A DNA stretch of 5,536 nucleotides, from contig JALQVK010000158.1 in assembly GCA_023260375.1 (NCBI GenBank), positions 1-5,536 on the forward strand, read 5' to 3'. Below, in pieces: positions 1 to 5,536 of this stretch (positions within the stretch are counted from its first letter, which is position 1; every line of letters begins with the position of its first letter). The stretch comes from Rhodoluna sp. (GTDB lineage: Bacteria; Actinomycetota; Actinomycetes; Actinomycetales; Microbacteriaceae). The notes below the pieces were generated by a model. The model was not told the origin of the DNA, did no database searches, and saw only the letters and a program-made list of their open reading frames with translations. The position numbers and the translations under genes are program-made.

Positions 1-516
1 CTTGAAAAGAACTTTGTAGTTTGGGGCTAGCAAGGTAGTCAGGTTTGGGGCAGATGAAATGCGCCATTGACCGTTTTCTTGCAAAAGTCTAAATTCGAGC
101 ACTCGGCTTGAACCAGGTTCGGAGAAATAGTTTCCGCTGCTGTTAACTCTGGCATCAAAATTAACTTTCAAACGAATTTTGGTTCCGGTGTTTGAAACTA
201 CTTCGGTTGACCCACTCTGAATCAAGGTCTCCGAACTAGGGTGCCACTCGGAGGAATAATTTTTGGTTAGGAACTGGCGGGCTACCGCATAGTCGTCTTG
301 AGGGCCGTTTCCCGCATAGAGGAAACCATTGATGACCTGCTCTTGGTTACTTCCATCAGATGGACCAGACGGCGAGTAGTAAAGCGATTCTTGAGAATCA
401 CTGGAGGTTATTTCGGGGCCCAACTGATTGGTCGAAATGGTGGGAAGTTTCGCGCAAGATGCGAGTACCACTGCAAACAGGGTCACGGCAAGTAATCTCA
501 CAAATTTCAAAATCAT
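1..516 (-). CDS. lpqB: MtrAB-associated lipoprotein LpqB, 5' part (172 codons, cut by the window's left edge)
   Basis: I translated this frame by hand; it is open from the ATG at 516 to the window edge, so the C-terminal part is missing. The N-terminus is a lipoprotein signal: K4 and R7, a hydrophobic stretch over residues 8-19, then the lipobox L18-A19-S20-C21, predicting lipidation of C21 and anchoring on the outer face of the membrane. The mature part carries the segment GFLYAGNG (about residue 64) followed by DDYAVARQFLT and a W-x-P, which matches my memory of the conserved LpqB N-terminal domain. In mycobacteria LpqB binds the extracytoplasmic domain of MtrB and affects MtrA phosphorylation. 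Position agrees: its ATG overlaps the mtrB TGA as ATGA, and a strong Shine-Dalgarno lies inside mtrB. The beta-propeller-like C-terminal region usual for the family would lie outside the window. Identification is confident from lipobox plus synteny. Confidence 0.92.
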   Translation of the reverse strand, partial: MILKFVRLLAVTLFAVVLASCAKLPTISTNQLGPEITSSDSQESLYYSPSGPSDGSNQEQVINGFLYAGNGPQDDYAVARQFLTKNYSSEWHPSSETLIQSGSTEVVSNTGTKIRLKVNFDARVNSSGNYFSEPGSSRVLEFRLLQENGQWRISSAPNLTTLLAPNYKVLFK

Positions 517-2087
517 ACGATCCTCCGCTGGCTCAGAGTTTCGCCGAGTGGAAGAGGAGATTCGGTAAAGATTCCATCTTTTTTGCGTGGCAAAGTAATT
601 CGGAAAGTTGTGCCCTGGCTAGGTTTAGAGGTCACCTGAAGCCAACCGTTGTGGAGGTGAGTGTCTTCTAAAGAAATAGCAAGACCCAAGCCCGTGCCGC
701 CGGTAGTGCGCTTGCGGGCCGGATCGGCACGCCAGAAACGGTCGAAAACTCGATCCATTTGGCTTCTGCTCATACCAACCCCGAAGTCCGTGATGGTCAC
801 CGCAACCGCCGATTTCGATTGACCTACTTCAATCACGATCGGTTTTCCGGCTCCGTGCTCAATCGCGTTAGAAATGAGGTTTCGGAGAACTCGTTCAATT
901 CTTCGACGATCTAGTTCCGCAATCACTTCGCCCTTTGGAAGTTTGACGCGCAATTCACAGCCAAGAGTTTCAGCCAATGGTTCCAGCCCAGCGACAGCCA
1001 ATTTCACAACAGTCTTCAAGTCATTTGATTCAAGTTCGGCGACAACCGCACCGGCGTCATAGCGTGACATTTCTAAGAGGTCGCTCAGTAGCGATTCGAA
1101 TCGAGCCACTTGAGAAATAAGGGTGTCCAGAGAACGTTTCGCCTTTTCATCAAGCTCATCGCTTCTTGCTTCCAACATTTCTGCAGCAAGTTTTATGGTG
1201 GTCAGAGGGGTTCGTAGTTCGTGCGAAACGTCTGAAACAAAACGTTGCTGCATTTTGCTGAGTTTGCTCAACTCACCAATCTGCGTTTCTAGGCTTTGAG
1301 CCATGCGGTTGAATGAGCGAGCCAAGGTAGCCACGATGTCCTGCCCACGTTCAGGGAGGCGCTTGTCAAGTGAACCAAGTGCTAACTCTTCTGCCACCTC
1401 GGCAGCTCGTGCAACCGGAGCCACGATTCGACCGGTGACGAAATAGGCCACAATTCCCAAGAGCAGGATCATGATTAGACCACCAACCGCCAGGGTGCTC
1501 TGCATAAAGTCAAGAGTCGCCTGAACGTCGCTGATGTCATAGACCAAATAAAGCTCGTATTGCCCGGCAACCGGAATGTTGATCTTCGAACCAACTACGA
1601 CCGAAGGAGTCTGCACACCATTGATAAACAGAGTCTCGGTTCGGTAAATGATTCGATTGTCGGTTTTCGCAACCTTGTCTCTAAGGGATGCCGGAATGTC
1701 GGCATCTGACAACGTGGTAGAAATTGGTGACTGCAGAAATTGGTCGGTGGCCTGATTCAGAGTTCTGAGTAGTGCAACTCGTCTAGAGCCGCTGGCTGCG
1801 TTTTGCTCAAGATTGGGCACTACCGCGTTCACCAGAACTTGAAGACTCACAGCATCGGTTGCGCCTGACGAACTAAAGGTATTTTGAACCTCAACGCTGT
1901 CTCGCTTTGACTCTTGGAGGATTTGTTCCACGCGGGTTTGAAAAAGTCCGTTACCAATTGAAAACGAGAGAAAGCCTCCAACTGCGACCAAAGCCACGGC
2001 ACTGAGAGCCACGGTGATAGTTACATAGCGAAACTGAATCGAACGACGAAAAGCGCCGATCAAATTCGAAAAGAGTCGCGTGAACAC
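513..2087 (-). CDS. mtrB: Sensor histidine kinase MtrB (524 aa)
   Basis: Membrane sensor kinase that phosphorylates MtrA. Visible order: short basic N-terminus (R14, R15, R20); membrane helix 1 at about 21-43; extracytoplasmic sensor region about 44-196; membrane helix 2 about 197-218; HAMP linker about 218-272; HisKA with SHELRTP, phospho-accepting H289; HATPase with N-box NLISNAIEHG (402-411), G1 box DFGVGM (434-439), an F-box region around FDRFWR (448-453) and G2 box GGTGLGLAI (463-471). The stretch ISLEDTHLHNGWL just after G2 is, as I know the family, typical of MtrB rather than of other kinases. Length is normal. The start is GTG; the codon directly before it is an in-frame TAA, so no upstream start is possible. 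There is no convincing Shine-Dalgarno, and the gene begins 10 nt after the mtrA stop, so re-initiation from mtrA is likely. All catalytic motifs look intact. Confidence 0.96.
   Translation of the reverse strand: MFTRLFSNLIGAFRRSIQFRYVTITVALSAVALVAVGGFLSFSIGNGLFQTRVEQILQESKRDSVEVQNTFSSSGATDAVSLQVLVNAVVPNLEQNAASGSRRVALLRTLNQATDQFLQSPISTTLSDADIPASLRDKVAKTDNRIIYRTETLFINGVQTPSVVVGSKINIPVAGQYELYLVYDISDVQATLDFMQSTLAVGGLIMILLLGIVAYFVTGRIVAPVARAAEVAEELALGSLDKRLPERGQDIVATLARSFNRMAQSLETQIGELSKLSKMQQRFVSDVSHELRTPLTTIKLAAEMLEARSDELDEKAKRSLDTLISQVARFESLLSDLLEMSRYDAGAVVAELESNDLKTVVKLAVAGLEPLAETLGCELRVKLPKGEVIAELDRRRIERVLRNLISNAIEHGAGKPIVIEVGQSKSAVAVTITDFGVGMSRSQMDRVFDRFWRADPARKRTTGGTGLGLAISLEDTHLHNGWLQVTSKPSQGTTFRITLPRKKDGIFTESPLPLGETLSQRRIV
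522..526 (-). promoter_or_regulatory. Shine-Dalgarno of lpqB
   Basis: On the minus strand GGAGG is followed by the 5-nt spacer ATCGT and then the lpqB ATG at 516. It lies within the last codons of mtrB and fixes the lpqB start. It is the best ribosome binding site in the window, so lpqB is likely both translationally coupled to mtrB and able to recruit ribosomes itself. Confidence 0.85.
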
Positions 2088-2097
2088 TTAGGACGAA

Positions 2098-2778
2098 CTA
2101 GAACTGTCCAGCTTTGTAACCGACTCCGCGTTCGGTGACCACAATCTTCGGGTTGTCCGGGTCGTCTTCGATCTTGGAACGTAGACGCTGCACGTGCACG
2201 TTTACTAGACGGGTGTCGGCGTCGTAGTGGTAACCCCAAACCTTTTTCAGTAGGTCTTCGCGGGTGAACACCTGCTTAGGTGATTCGGCCAAGGTTTGAA
2301 GGAGGTTGAACTCGAGAGGCGTTAGCGGAACGCGAACACCGTCTCTACGAACTTCGTGACCGAGAACATCGATAACCAATGGACCGATAACCAACTCGTT
2401 GGCTTCAGGTGCTCGGAGTGGGCGAAGGCGAGCCTCAATGCGAGCTTGCAAAACCTTGAACGATGGCATCGGCTTGAAAATGTAATCGTCAGCACCTGCT
2501 TCTAGACCGGCAACAACGTCTTCGTCGTCGGTTTTGGCGGTAAGCATGATTACCGGAACGCCACTGATGGCACGAATTTCCTTGCAAACTTCAATACCGC
2601 TGGTCGGTGGAAGTTGGATATCCAAAAGCACCAAGTCAGGGTTGAAATTCTTGAAAGCCAACATGGCGTTGACTCCGTCAAGTGAACCAACAGCTTCATA
2701 GCCGGCGTTTTCCAGCATGTCGCACAACTGTCGATTTAGAAGTTCTTCGTCTTCGACAACTAGTACTTTGTGAACCAT
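2098..2778 (-). CDS. mtrA: Response regulator MtrA, OmpR/PhoB family (226 aa)
   Basis: DNA-binding partner of MtrB, controlling cell-wall and division genes in studied actinomycetes. Receiver domain about 4-118: acidic pair E9/D10, phosphorylation site D53 in LLDIQLP, switch T80 in MLTAK, and K102 in the FKP motif. Winged-helix effector about 128-226, with TPLEFNLL (153-160), FTREDLL (171-177), the recognition-helix stretch DTRLVNVHVQRLRSKIE (188-204) and the wing end ERGVGYKAG; this DTRLVNVHVQRLRSK segment is close to the MtrA signature I know from mycobacteria. The effector domain looks conventional, while the receiver differs from textbook MtrA: IQLPPTSGI instead of the usual LMLPGMxGI, and KPMPSFKVLQAR after the lysine instead of KPFxxKELVAR (see findings). 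Start ATG is supported by AAAGG six bases upstream. It follows ahcY by 9 nt and precedes mtrB by 10 nt. Confidence 0.95.
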   Translation of the reverse strand: MVHKVLVVEDEELLNRQLCDMLENAGYEAVGSLDGVNAMLAFKNFNPDLVLLDIQLPPTSGIEVCKEIRAISGVPVIMLTAKTDDEDVVAGLEAGADDYIFKPMPSFKVLQARIEARLRPLRAPEANELVIGPLVIDVLGHEVRRDGVRVPLTPLEFNLLQTLAESPKQVFTREDLLKKVWGYHYDADTRLVNVHVQRLRSKIEDDPDNPKIVVTERGVGYKAGQF

Positions 2779-2784
2779 ATTTCG

Positions 2785-2789
2785 CCTTT
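2785..2789 (-). promoter_or_regulatory. Shine-Dalgarno of mtrA overlapping the ahcY stop
   Basis: The minus strand reads AAAGG, then the 6-nt spacer CGAAAT, then the mtrA ATG. The first bases of the site are also part of the ahcY TAA stop, so termination on ahcY delivers ribosomes directly onto the mtrA start. This supports both the mtrA start and cotranscription with ahcY. Confidence 0.7.
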
Positions 2790-4254
2790 AGTAGCGGTAG
2801 TGATCTACCTTGTATGGACCCTCAACAGAAACACCGATATAGCGTGCCTGCGAAGGAGTCAGTCGGGTTAATTCCACACCAAGTGCGGCTAGATGTAAAC
2901 GGGCAACTTTTTCGTCCAAGTACTTAGGCAGCACGTAAACGCCCAGTGGATACTGTTCACGCTTGGTGAAGAGTTCGATCTGGGCGAGAACCTGGTTGGC
3001 GAATGAGTTACTCATCACAAAACTTGGGTGTCCGGTTGCGTTTCCAAGGTTCATTAGTCGACCTTCAGAAAGCACTAGAACCGAACGACCGTTTGAAAGT
3101 CGCCATTCGTGAACCTGTGGCTTGATTTCGACCTTTTCGACACCTGGAAGTTTGGCTAGCCCGTCCATGTCGATTTCATTGTCAAAGTGTCCGACGTTCG
3201 CAATGATTGCTAGGTGCTTCATGCGGTTGATGTGCTCCGGACGAATGACTCCGTGGTTTCCGGTTGCAGTGATGAAAATATCTACAGTTTCTAGAACTGA
3301 TTCCAGCGACGCCACCTGATAGCCGTCCATGGCTGCCTGAAGAGCACAGATTGGATCGATTTCACTGACGATTACTCGCGCACCCTGGCCGGCCATAGCC
3401 TCCGCTGCGCCCTTACCGACATCGCCATAACCAGCTACGAATACGGTCTTTCCACCGATTAGTACGTCGGTTGCGCGGTTGATGCCATCTGGAAGTGAGT
3501 GACGAATGCCGTATTTGTTGTCAAACTTCGACTTAGTCACCGAGTCGTTTACGTTGATTGCAGGGAACAACAACTGTCCGTCCTGGAACAGCTCGTAAAG
3601 TCGGTGAACACCGGTTGTGGTCTCTTCGGTCACTCCGATAAGTTCTGCTGCAATTCGGGTGAAACGATCGCTGCTGATTTTTAGGGAATCGCGCAAAAGT
3701 TCAAGAATTACGCCAAACTCGTGCGAGTCGTCTGGCGCCTTTGCGGGAACCGAGCCGGCGAGTTCATACTCGCGACCCTTGTGTACTAGAAGAGTTGCAT
3801 CGCCACCGTCATCCAAGATCATGTTTGGGCCAACATAATCGGCACCTTCGGCAGCGGCTTCGGCAGACCAGTCAAAAATGCGGTCGGTGCACCACCAATA
3901 TTCTTCTAAGGTCTCACCCTTCCAAGCGAACACAGGAACACCGGCAGGCGCTCCAGATGAGCCGCTTCCAACAACTACGGCAGCAGCAGCTTCGTCCTGG
4001 GTAGAGAAAATGTTGCAAGATGCCCAGCGAACCTTGGCTCCAAGCGCTACCAGAGTTTCAATCAGAACCGCGGTCTGCACCGTCATATGCAGGGAACCGG
4101 CAATACGTGCGCCAGTCAGTGGTGCCGAGGCTGCGAATTCTTCGCGGAGACTCATAAGACCAGGCATCTCATTTTCAGCGAGACGGATCTGGTGGCGACC
4201 AGCTGTTGCAAGCTCTAGGTCGGCGACGCGATACTCAAAAGTGGTTTTCTGCAT
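2788..4254 (-). CDS. ahcY: S-adenosylhomocysteine hydrolase (adenosylhomocysteinase, 488 aa)
   Basis: Cytosolic NAD-dependent enzyme that reversibly splits S-adenosylhomocysteine into adenosine and homocysteine, relieving inhibition of methyltransferases. Residues numbered from the ATG at 4254: substrate-site H56 in the HMT motif; DDGGD near 148-152; EETTTGVH near 203-210; [11 protein letters not shown] (236-246) with catalytic K241 and D245; Rossmann NAD loop GYGDVGKG (275-282) and acidic E298; NVGHFDNE with H356; and the C-terminus KVDHYRY with K482 and Y486, which reach into the NAD site of the partner subunit. The roughly 40-residue insert between the DDGGD and EETTTGVH motifs is normal for actinobacterial enzymes, as is the length. 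The frame stays open to an ATG at 4320, but that would add 22 unrelated residues and overlap the divergent gene; ATG 4260 is another option. I chose 4254 because the protein family begins near here and a -10-like box lies exactly 7 nt upstream. First gene of the ahcY-mtrAB-lpqB unit. Confidence 0.97.
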   Translation of the reverse strand: MQKTTFEYRVADLELATAGRHQIRLAENEMPGLMSLREEFAASAPLTGARIAGSLHMTVQTAVLIETLVALGAKVRWASCNIFSTQDEAAAAVVVGSGSSGAPAGVPVFAWKGETLEEYWWCTDRIFDWSAEAAAEGADYVGPNMILDDGGDATLLVHKGREYELAGSVPAKAPDDSHEFGVILELLRDSLKISSDRFTRIAAELIGVTEETTTGVHRLYELFQDGQLLFPAINVNDSVTKSKFDNKYGIRHSLPDGINRATDVLIGGKTVFVAGYGDVGKGAAEAMAGQGARVIVSEIDPICALQAAMDGYQVASLESVLETVDIFITATGNHGVIRPEHINRMKHLAIIANVGHFDNEIDMDGLAKLPGVEKVEIKPQVHEWRLSNGRSVLVLSEGRLMNLGNATGHPSFVMSNSFANQVLAQIELFTKREQYPLGVYVLPKYLDEKVARLHLAALGVELTRLTPSQARYIGVSVEGPYKVDHYRY

Positions 4255-4267
4255 ACCCATAAGTTTA
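4254..4267 (-). promoter_or_regulatory. Probable leaderless promoter of the ahcY-mtrAB-lpqB operon
   Basis: On the minus strand TAAACT (4267-4262) fits the actinobacterial -10 pattern TANNNT and is followed by 7 nt and then the ATG at 4254, the geometry of a transcript starting at or next to its start codon. There is no Shine-Dalgarno for this start, which agrees with a leaderless mRNA. I see no good -35; the matching position falls on the first codons of the divergent gene. It also argues against the ATG at 4260, only one base from the box, and leaves no space for a leader riboswitch. Confidence 0.6.
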
Positions 4268-4280
4268 CCCGCAGTAAACT
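4262..4280. repeat. Perfect 7-bp inverted repeat in the divergent control region
   Basis: AGTTTAC (4262-4268) and GTAAACT (4274-4280) are exact reverse complements around the 5-nt centre CCGCA. Each arm contains one of the two facing TAAACT boxes, so the dyad may be just the result of two near-identical -10 elements, or may also serve as a protein-binding operator. It is not followed by a T-run and lies between two starts, so a terminator role is unlikely. Confidence 0.8.
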
Positions 4281-4288
4281 CACCAACA
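4275..4288 (+). promoter_or_regulatory. Probable leaderless promoter of the metallopeptidase-family gene
   Basis: TAAACT (4275-4280) followed by CACCAAC and the ATG at 4288 gives the same 7-nt spacing as the opposite promoter. No Shine-Dalgarno precedes this ATG, which supports a leaderless transcript. No convincing -35 is visible; the expected place lies in the first codons of ahcY. Confidence 0.6.
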
Positions 4289-4692
4289 TGGCAGCATTCC
4301 GAGCTAAACGAGAACGACACGGACGCGGTGTTCGCGGCTCTTTACTTTCACATTTGGGAGGCCGGTCTCCGCTTGGTTTCTTCGAGTCGGTCGTTGTTCA
4401 AACCGTCGAGTTTCTGCGTTCGGCGTGGCCTGAAGAATTGGAAAATCTGACCTGGCAGGTTTCCGATGCACCTTTGGGTCAAAGCCTCGGTGAAGAGGTT
4501 GCACGCTTCAGCGCTAATCGAGAATTAATGCGAATAACCCTGTACAGAATTCCTATAGAACGGCTAACGCACCACCGAAGAACCGACCGGATGGATGAAC
4601 GATTTCACATCGAGCAATTTGTTTTTCAAGCTACCGCGGAGTTACTGGGGAAAGATCCTGGCGAGTTAATTCCAGACCGATTTAAGCCTTAG
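4288..4692 (+). CDS. Metallopeptidase-family (PF06262-like, zincin-type) protein, 134 aa, without a visible zinc motif
   Basis: The basic N-terminus [13 protein letters not shown] (8-20) and the C-terminal pattern [14 protein letters not shown] (115-128) match the small actinobacterial proteins annotated 'metallopeptidase family protein', usually near 110-150 aa and often found close to the whiB2/DUF3499/ahcY neighbourhood. The middle has [13 protein letters not shown] (31-43), predicted helical, and VSDAP (58-62), like the family's conserved V-x-D-x-P strand. The family's zincin motif HExxH is absent: by eye the corresponding region is [15 protein letters not shown] (107-121), with E and Q where the first H and E would fall. 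Many actinobacterial members also lack a full motif, so proteolysis should not be assumed; the real role is unknown. Start ATG is supported by the conserved basic N-terminus and by the -10-like box 7 nt upstream. It is head-to-head with ahcY and tail-to-tail with the DUF5719 gene, overlapping that gene's stop. Confidence 0.82.
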   Translation: MAAFRAKRERHGRGVRGSLLSHLGGRSPLGFFESVVVQTVEFLRSAWPEELENLTWQVSDAPLGQSLGEEVARFSANRELMRITLYRIPIERLTHHRRTDRMDERFHIEQFVFQATAELLGKDPGELIPDRFKP

Positions 4693-5536
4693 CGAACCAG
4701 AATTTTCAGTTTCCCGCCAACATTCTGGTAGTCCAAGACTGGAACCACTGCTATTCCGCCTCGAATGTCGATCACCTGGCTGACAGAAAGTGCTTGTTCG
4801 GATTCGACTGAAAAACTAGTTCCAGAGGCTACCGGAACCACAATATTTGAGTTTCCGGAAATTGAATATTCGCGACCACCGATTGAAACCGTCGCAGCCT
4901 TTTTATTTGGATTATTTATAGAGAGTTTGGTGGTGGCCCCACTCATTGTGGAGAACCCTGCCCGAAGTTTTGTAGGTTCGACAGACTGCGCCCAAGCAAA
5001 ATCAGGTAGATTGCCGCTGATTCGGCTGTATCGAACTCCAGCCAAAACCGGCTCGTCCGAGGAAAGCTGTACCGAGTAATTTCCATCGGCCAGATCTTCA
5101 AGAGTGAAGTCTCTGGTAGTGCCGGCAGGCACGGATGCTTGCAGTACGTTTCCGAAGCTGACCCCATCGGCTCCTTGAATCTGGGCGGTAAAGTTTGCGT
5201 CACGCTCACCCGGAGCTGTGATTCGGATAATCGGTTTGGTGTCCGAGAAGTCTTGATTCAAACTTGCAAGAGTTGCCAGTGCGGCGGTGTTTCTAAGGAA
5301 AATGCCGGGGATTAATACTGTTTTTGAAGGCGACGCCGATAAACCGACCAGATCAAGTCCGCCAGGTGTCAGTCCGCGAACAGTTTTCTGTTGTAACCAA
5401 AGTCCAAGTTCGGCTCCTCTGCTGGACACCTGAAGTGCAAACGTTTCTGCCTTAGGCGCGAATGAAGAGAGGGGCAAAACTGTTACCTTTCCAGCTGGAG
5501 CCGAAATACCGCTGAGACCAGCGCCTTCAATTGGAC
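4689..5536 (-). CDS. DUF5719-like secreted protein, C-terminal part (281 codons, 5' end outside the window)
   Basis: The frame is open from the right edge to TAA at 4691-4689. A TTG at 5477 could be read as a start, but the frame continues upstream without a stop for at least 19 more codons of similar composition, so I treat it as a fragment entering from outside. The protein is rich in G, S, T, V and N, with alternating hydrophobic residues and short turns suggesting beta-sandwich folds, no cysteine seen and no membrane helix in this part. Recognisable stretches are FLRNTAALATLASL, SVPAGTTRDFTLEDLADGNYSV and EPVLAGVRYSR, which resemble the repeated 'VPAG...L..G.Y.V.V.SD.PV.A..R' pattern of actinobacterial DUF5719 proteins. 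Those are usually larger with an N-terminal signal or anchor and are often encoded next to a cell-wall glycosyltransferase; neither can be checked here. Function is unknown, probably extracytoplasmic. The family call is from memory of the pattern. Confidence 0.7.
   Translation of the reverse strand, partial: PIEGAGLSGISAPAGKVTVLPLSSFAPKAETFALQVSSRGAELGLWLQQKTVRGLTPGGLDLVGLSASPSKTVLIPGIFLRNTAALATLASLNQDFSDTKPIIRITAPGERDANFTAQIQGADGVSFGNVLQASVPAGTTRDFTLEDLADGNYSVQLSSDEPVLAGVRYSRISGNLPDFAWAQSVEPTKLRAGFSTMSGATTKLSINNPNKKAATVSIGGREYSISGNSNIVVPVASGTSFSVESEQALSVSQVIDIRGGIAVVPVLDYQNVGGKLKILVR

Noticed and set aside
298..671. Two overlapping plus-strand frames at 298-495 and 360-671
   Set aside because: They lie opposite lpqB and the end of mtrB, whose minus-strand translations show a lipobox and kinase motifs; the plus-strand products have no recognisable features.
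4265..4270. GGGTAA on the minus strand as a -10 of a stress sigma factor (SigF/SigB type)
   Set aside because: No GTTT-type -35 stands at the needed 15-17 nt distance, and the TAAACT box with 7-nt spacing to ATG explains the start better.
4261..4287. SAH riboswitch or other leader RNA before ahcY
   Set aside because: Only 33 bases separate the two start codons and the likely transcript begins at the ATG, so there is no room for a structured leader.
4255..4320. Longer ahcY reading frame starting at 4320
   Set aside because: The 22 extra residues do not look like the family's N-terminus, and the extension would cover the divergent promoter region and the first 33 bases of the plus-strand gene.
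3878..4450. Plus-strand frame of 190 codons opposite the ahcY 5' half
   Set aside because: It is antisense to a certain gene, is rich in R and S as expected for the shadow of a coding strand, and resembles no family I know.
4304..4504. Minus-strand 66-codon frame opposite the metallopeptidase-family gene
   Set aside because: The plus-strand frame carries the family's conserved N- and C-terminal patterns; the minus frame looks like its shadow and has no ribosome site that I can see.
5475..5477. TTG at 5477 as the start of the DUF5719-like gene
   Set aside because: The frame continues open to the window edge with similar protein composition, no Shine-Dalgarno was evident, and the resulting protein would lack any signal peptide.

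Overview
The window reads as a compact chromosomal segment from an actinomycete. The marker is a minus-strand block ahcY (sahH) > mtrA > mtrB > lpqB, a gene set specific to Actinomycetota in this combination. Base composition looks only moderately G+C-rich to the eye (not counted), and intergenic gaps are only tens of bases or less. Together with the MtrA/MtrB sequences this suggests a small-genome member of Microbacteriaceae, possibly one of the freshwater lineages around Rhodoluna/Aquiluna. The family-level placement is inference from recognition, not a search.

Layout from right to left. Positions 5536-4689 (minus) hold the C-terminal 281 residues of a secreted-type beta-rich protein resembling the actinobacterial DUF5719 family; its start lies beyond the right edge. 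Positions 4288-4692 (plus) hold a small protein of the actinobacterial 'metallopeptidase family' (PF06262-like), convergent with DUF5719 and sharing a four-base overlap at the stop codons. Positions 4255-4287 are the only real promoter-bearing gap: a divergent control region in which two facing TAAACT boxes form the arms of a perfect 7-bp inverted repeat, each seven bases from an ATG, as expected for two leaderless transcripts. To the left run ahcY (4254-2788), mtrA (2778-2098), mtrB (2087-513) and the first 172 codons of lpqB (516-1, cut by the left edge), spaced 9 nt, 10 nt and a 4-nt ATGA overlap, so they are very probably one operon.

How the genes work together: MtrB is a membrane sensor kinase, MtrA its OmpR-family DNA-binding partner and LpqB an exported lipoprotein that modulates MtrB; the three control cell-wall metabolism and division in characterised actinomycetes. 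S-adenosylhomocysteine hydrolase clears the product inhibitor of methyltransferases and sits first in the transcription unit, so expression of the envelope regulator is probably tied to the methyl-cycle promoter. There is no stretch over 300 bases without a gene, and I see no RNA genes, CRISPR, insertion sequences or defence genes. I do not find an undescribed system; the most interesting items are the symmetric divergent promoter, the lost zinc motif in the peptidase-like protein and a divergent receiver-domain segment in MtrA.
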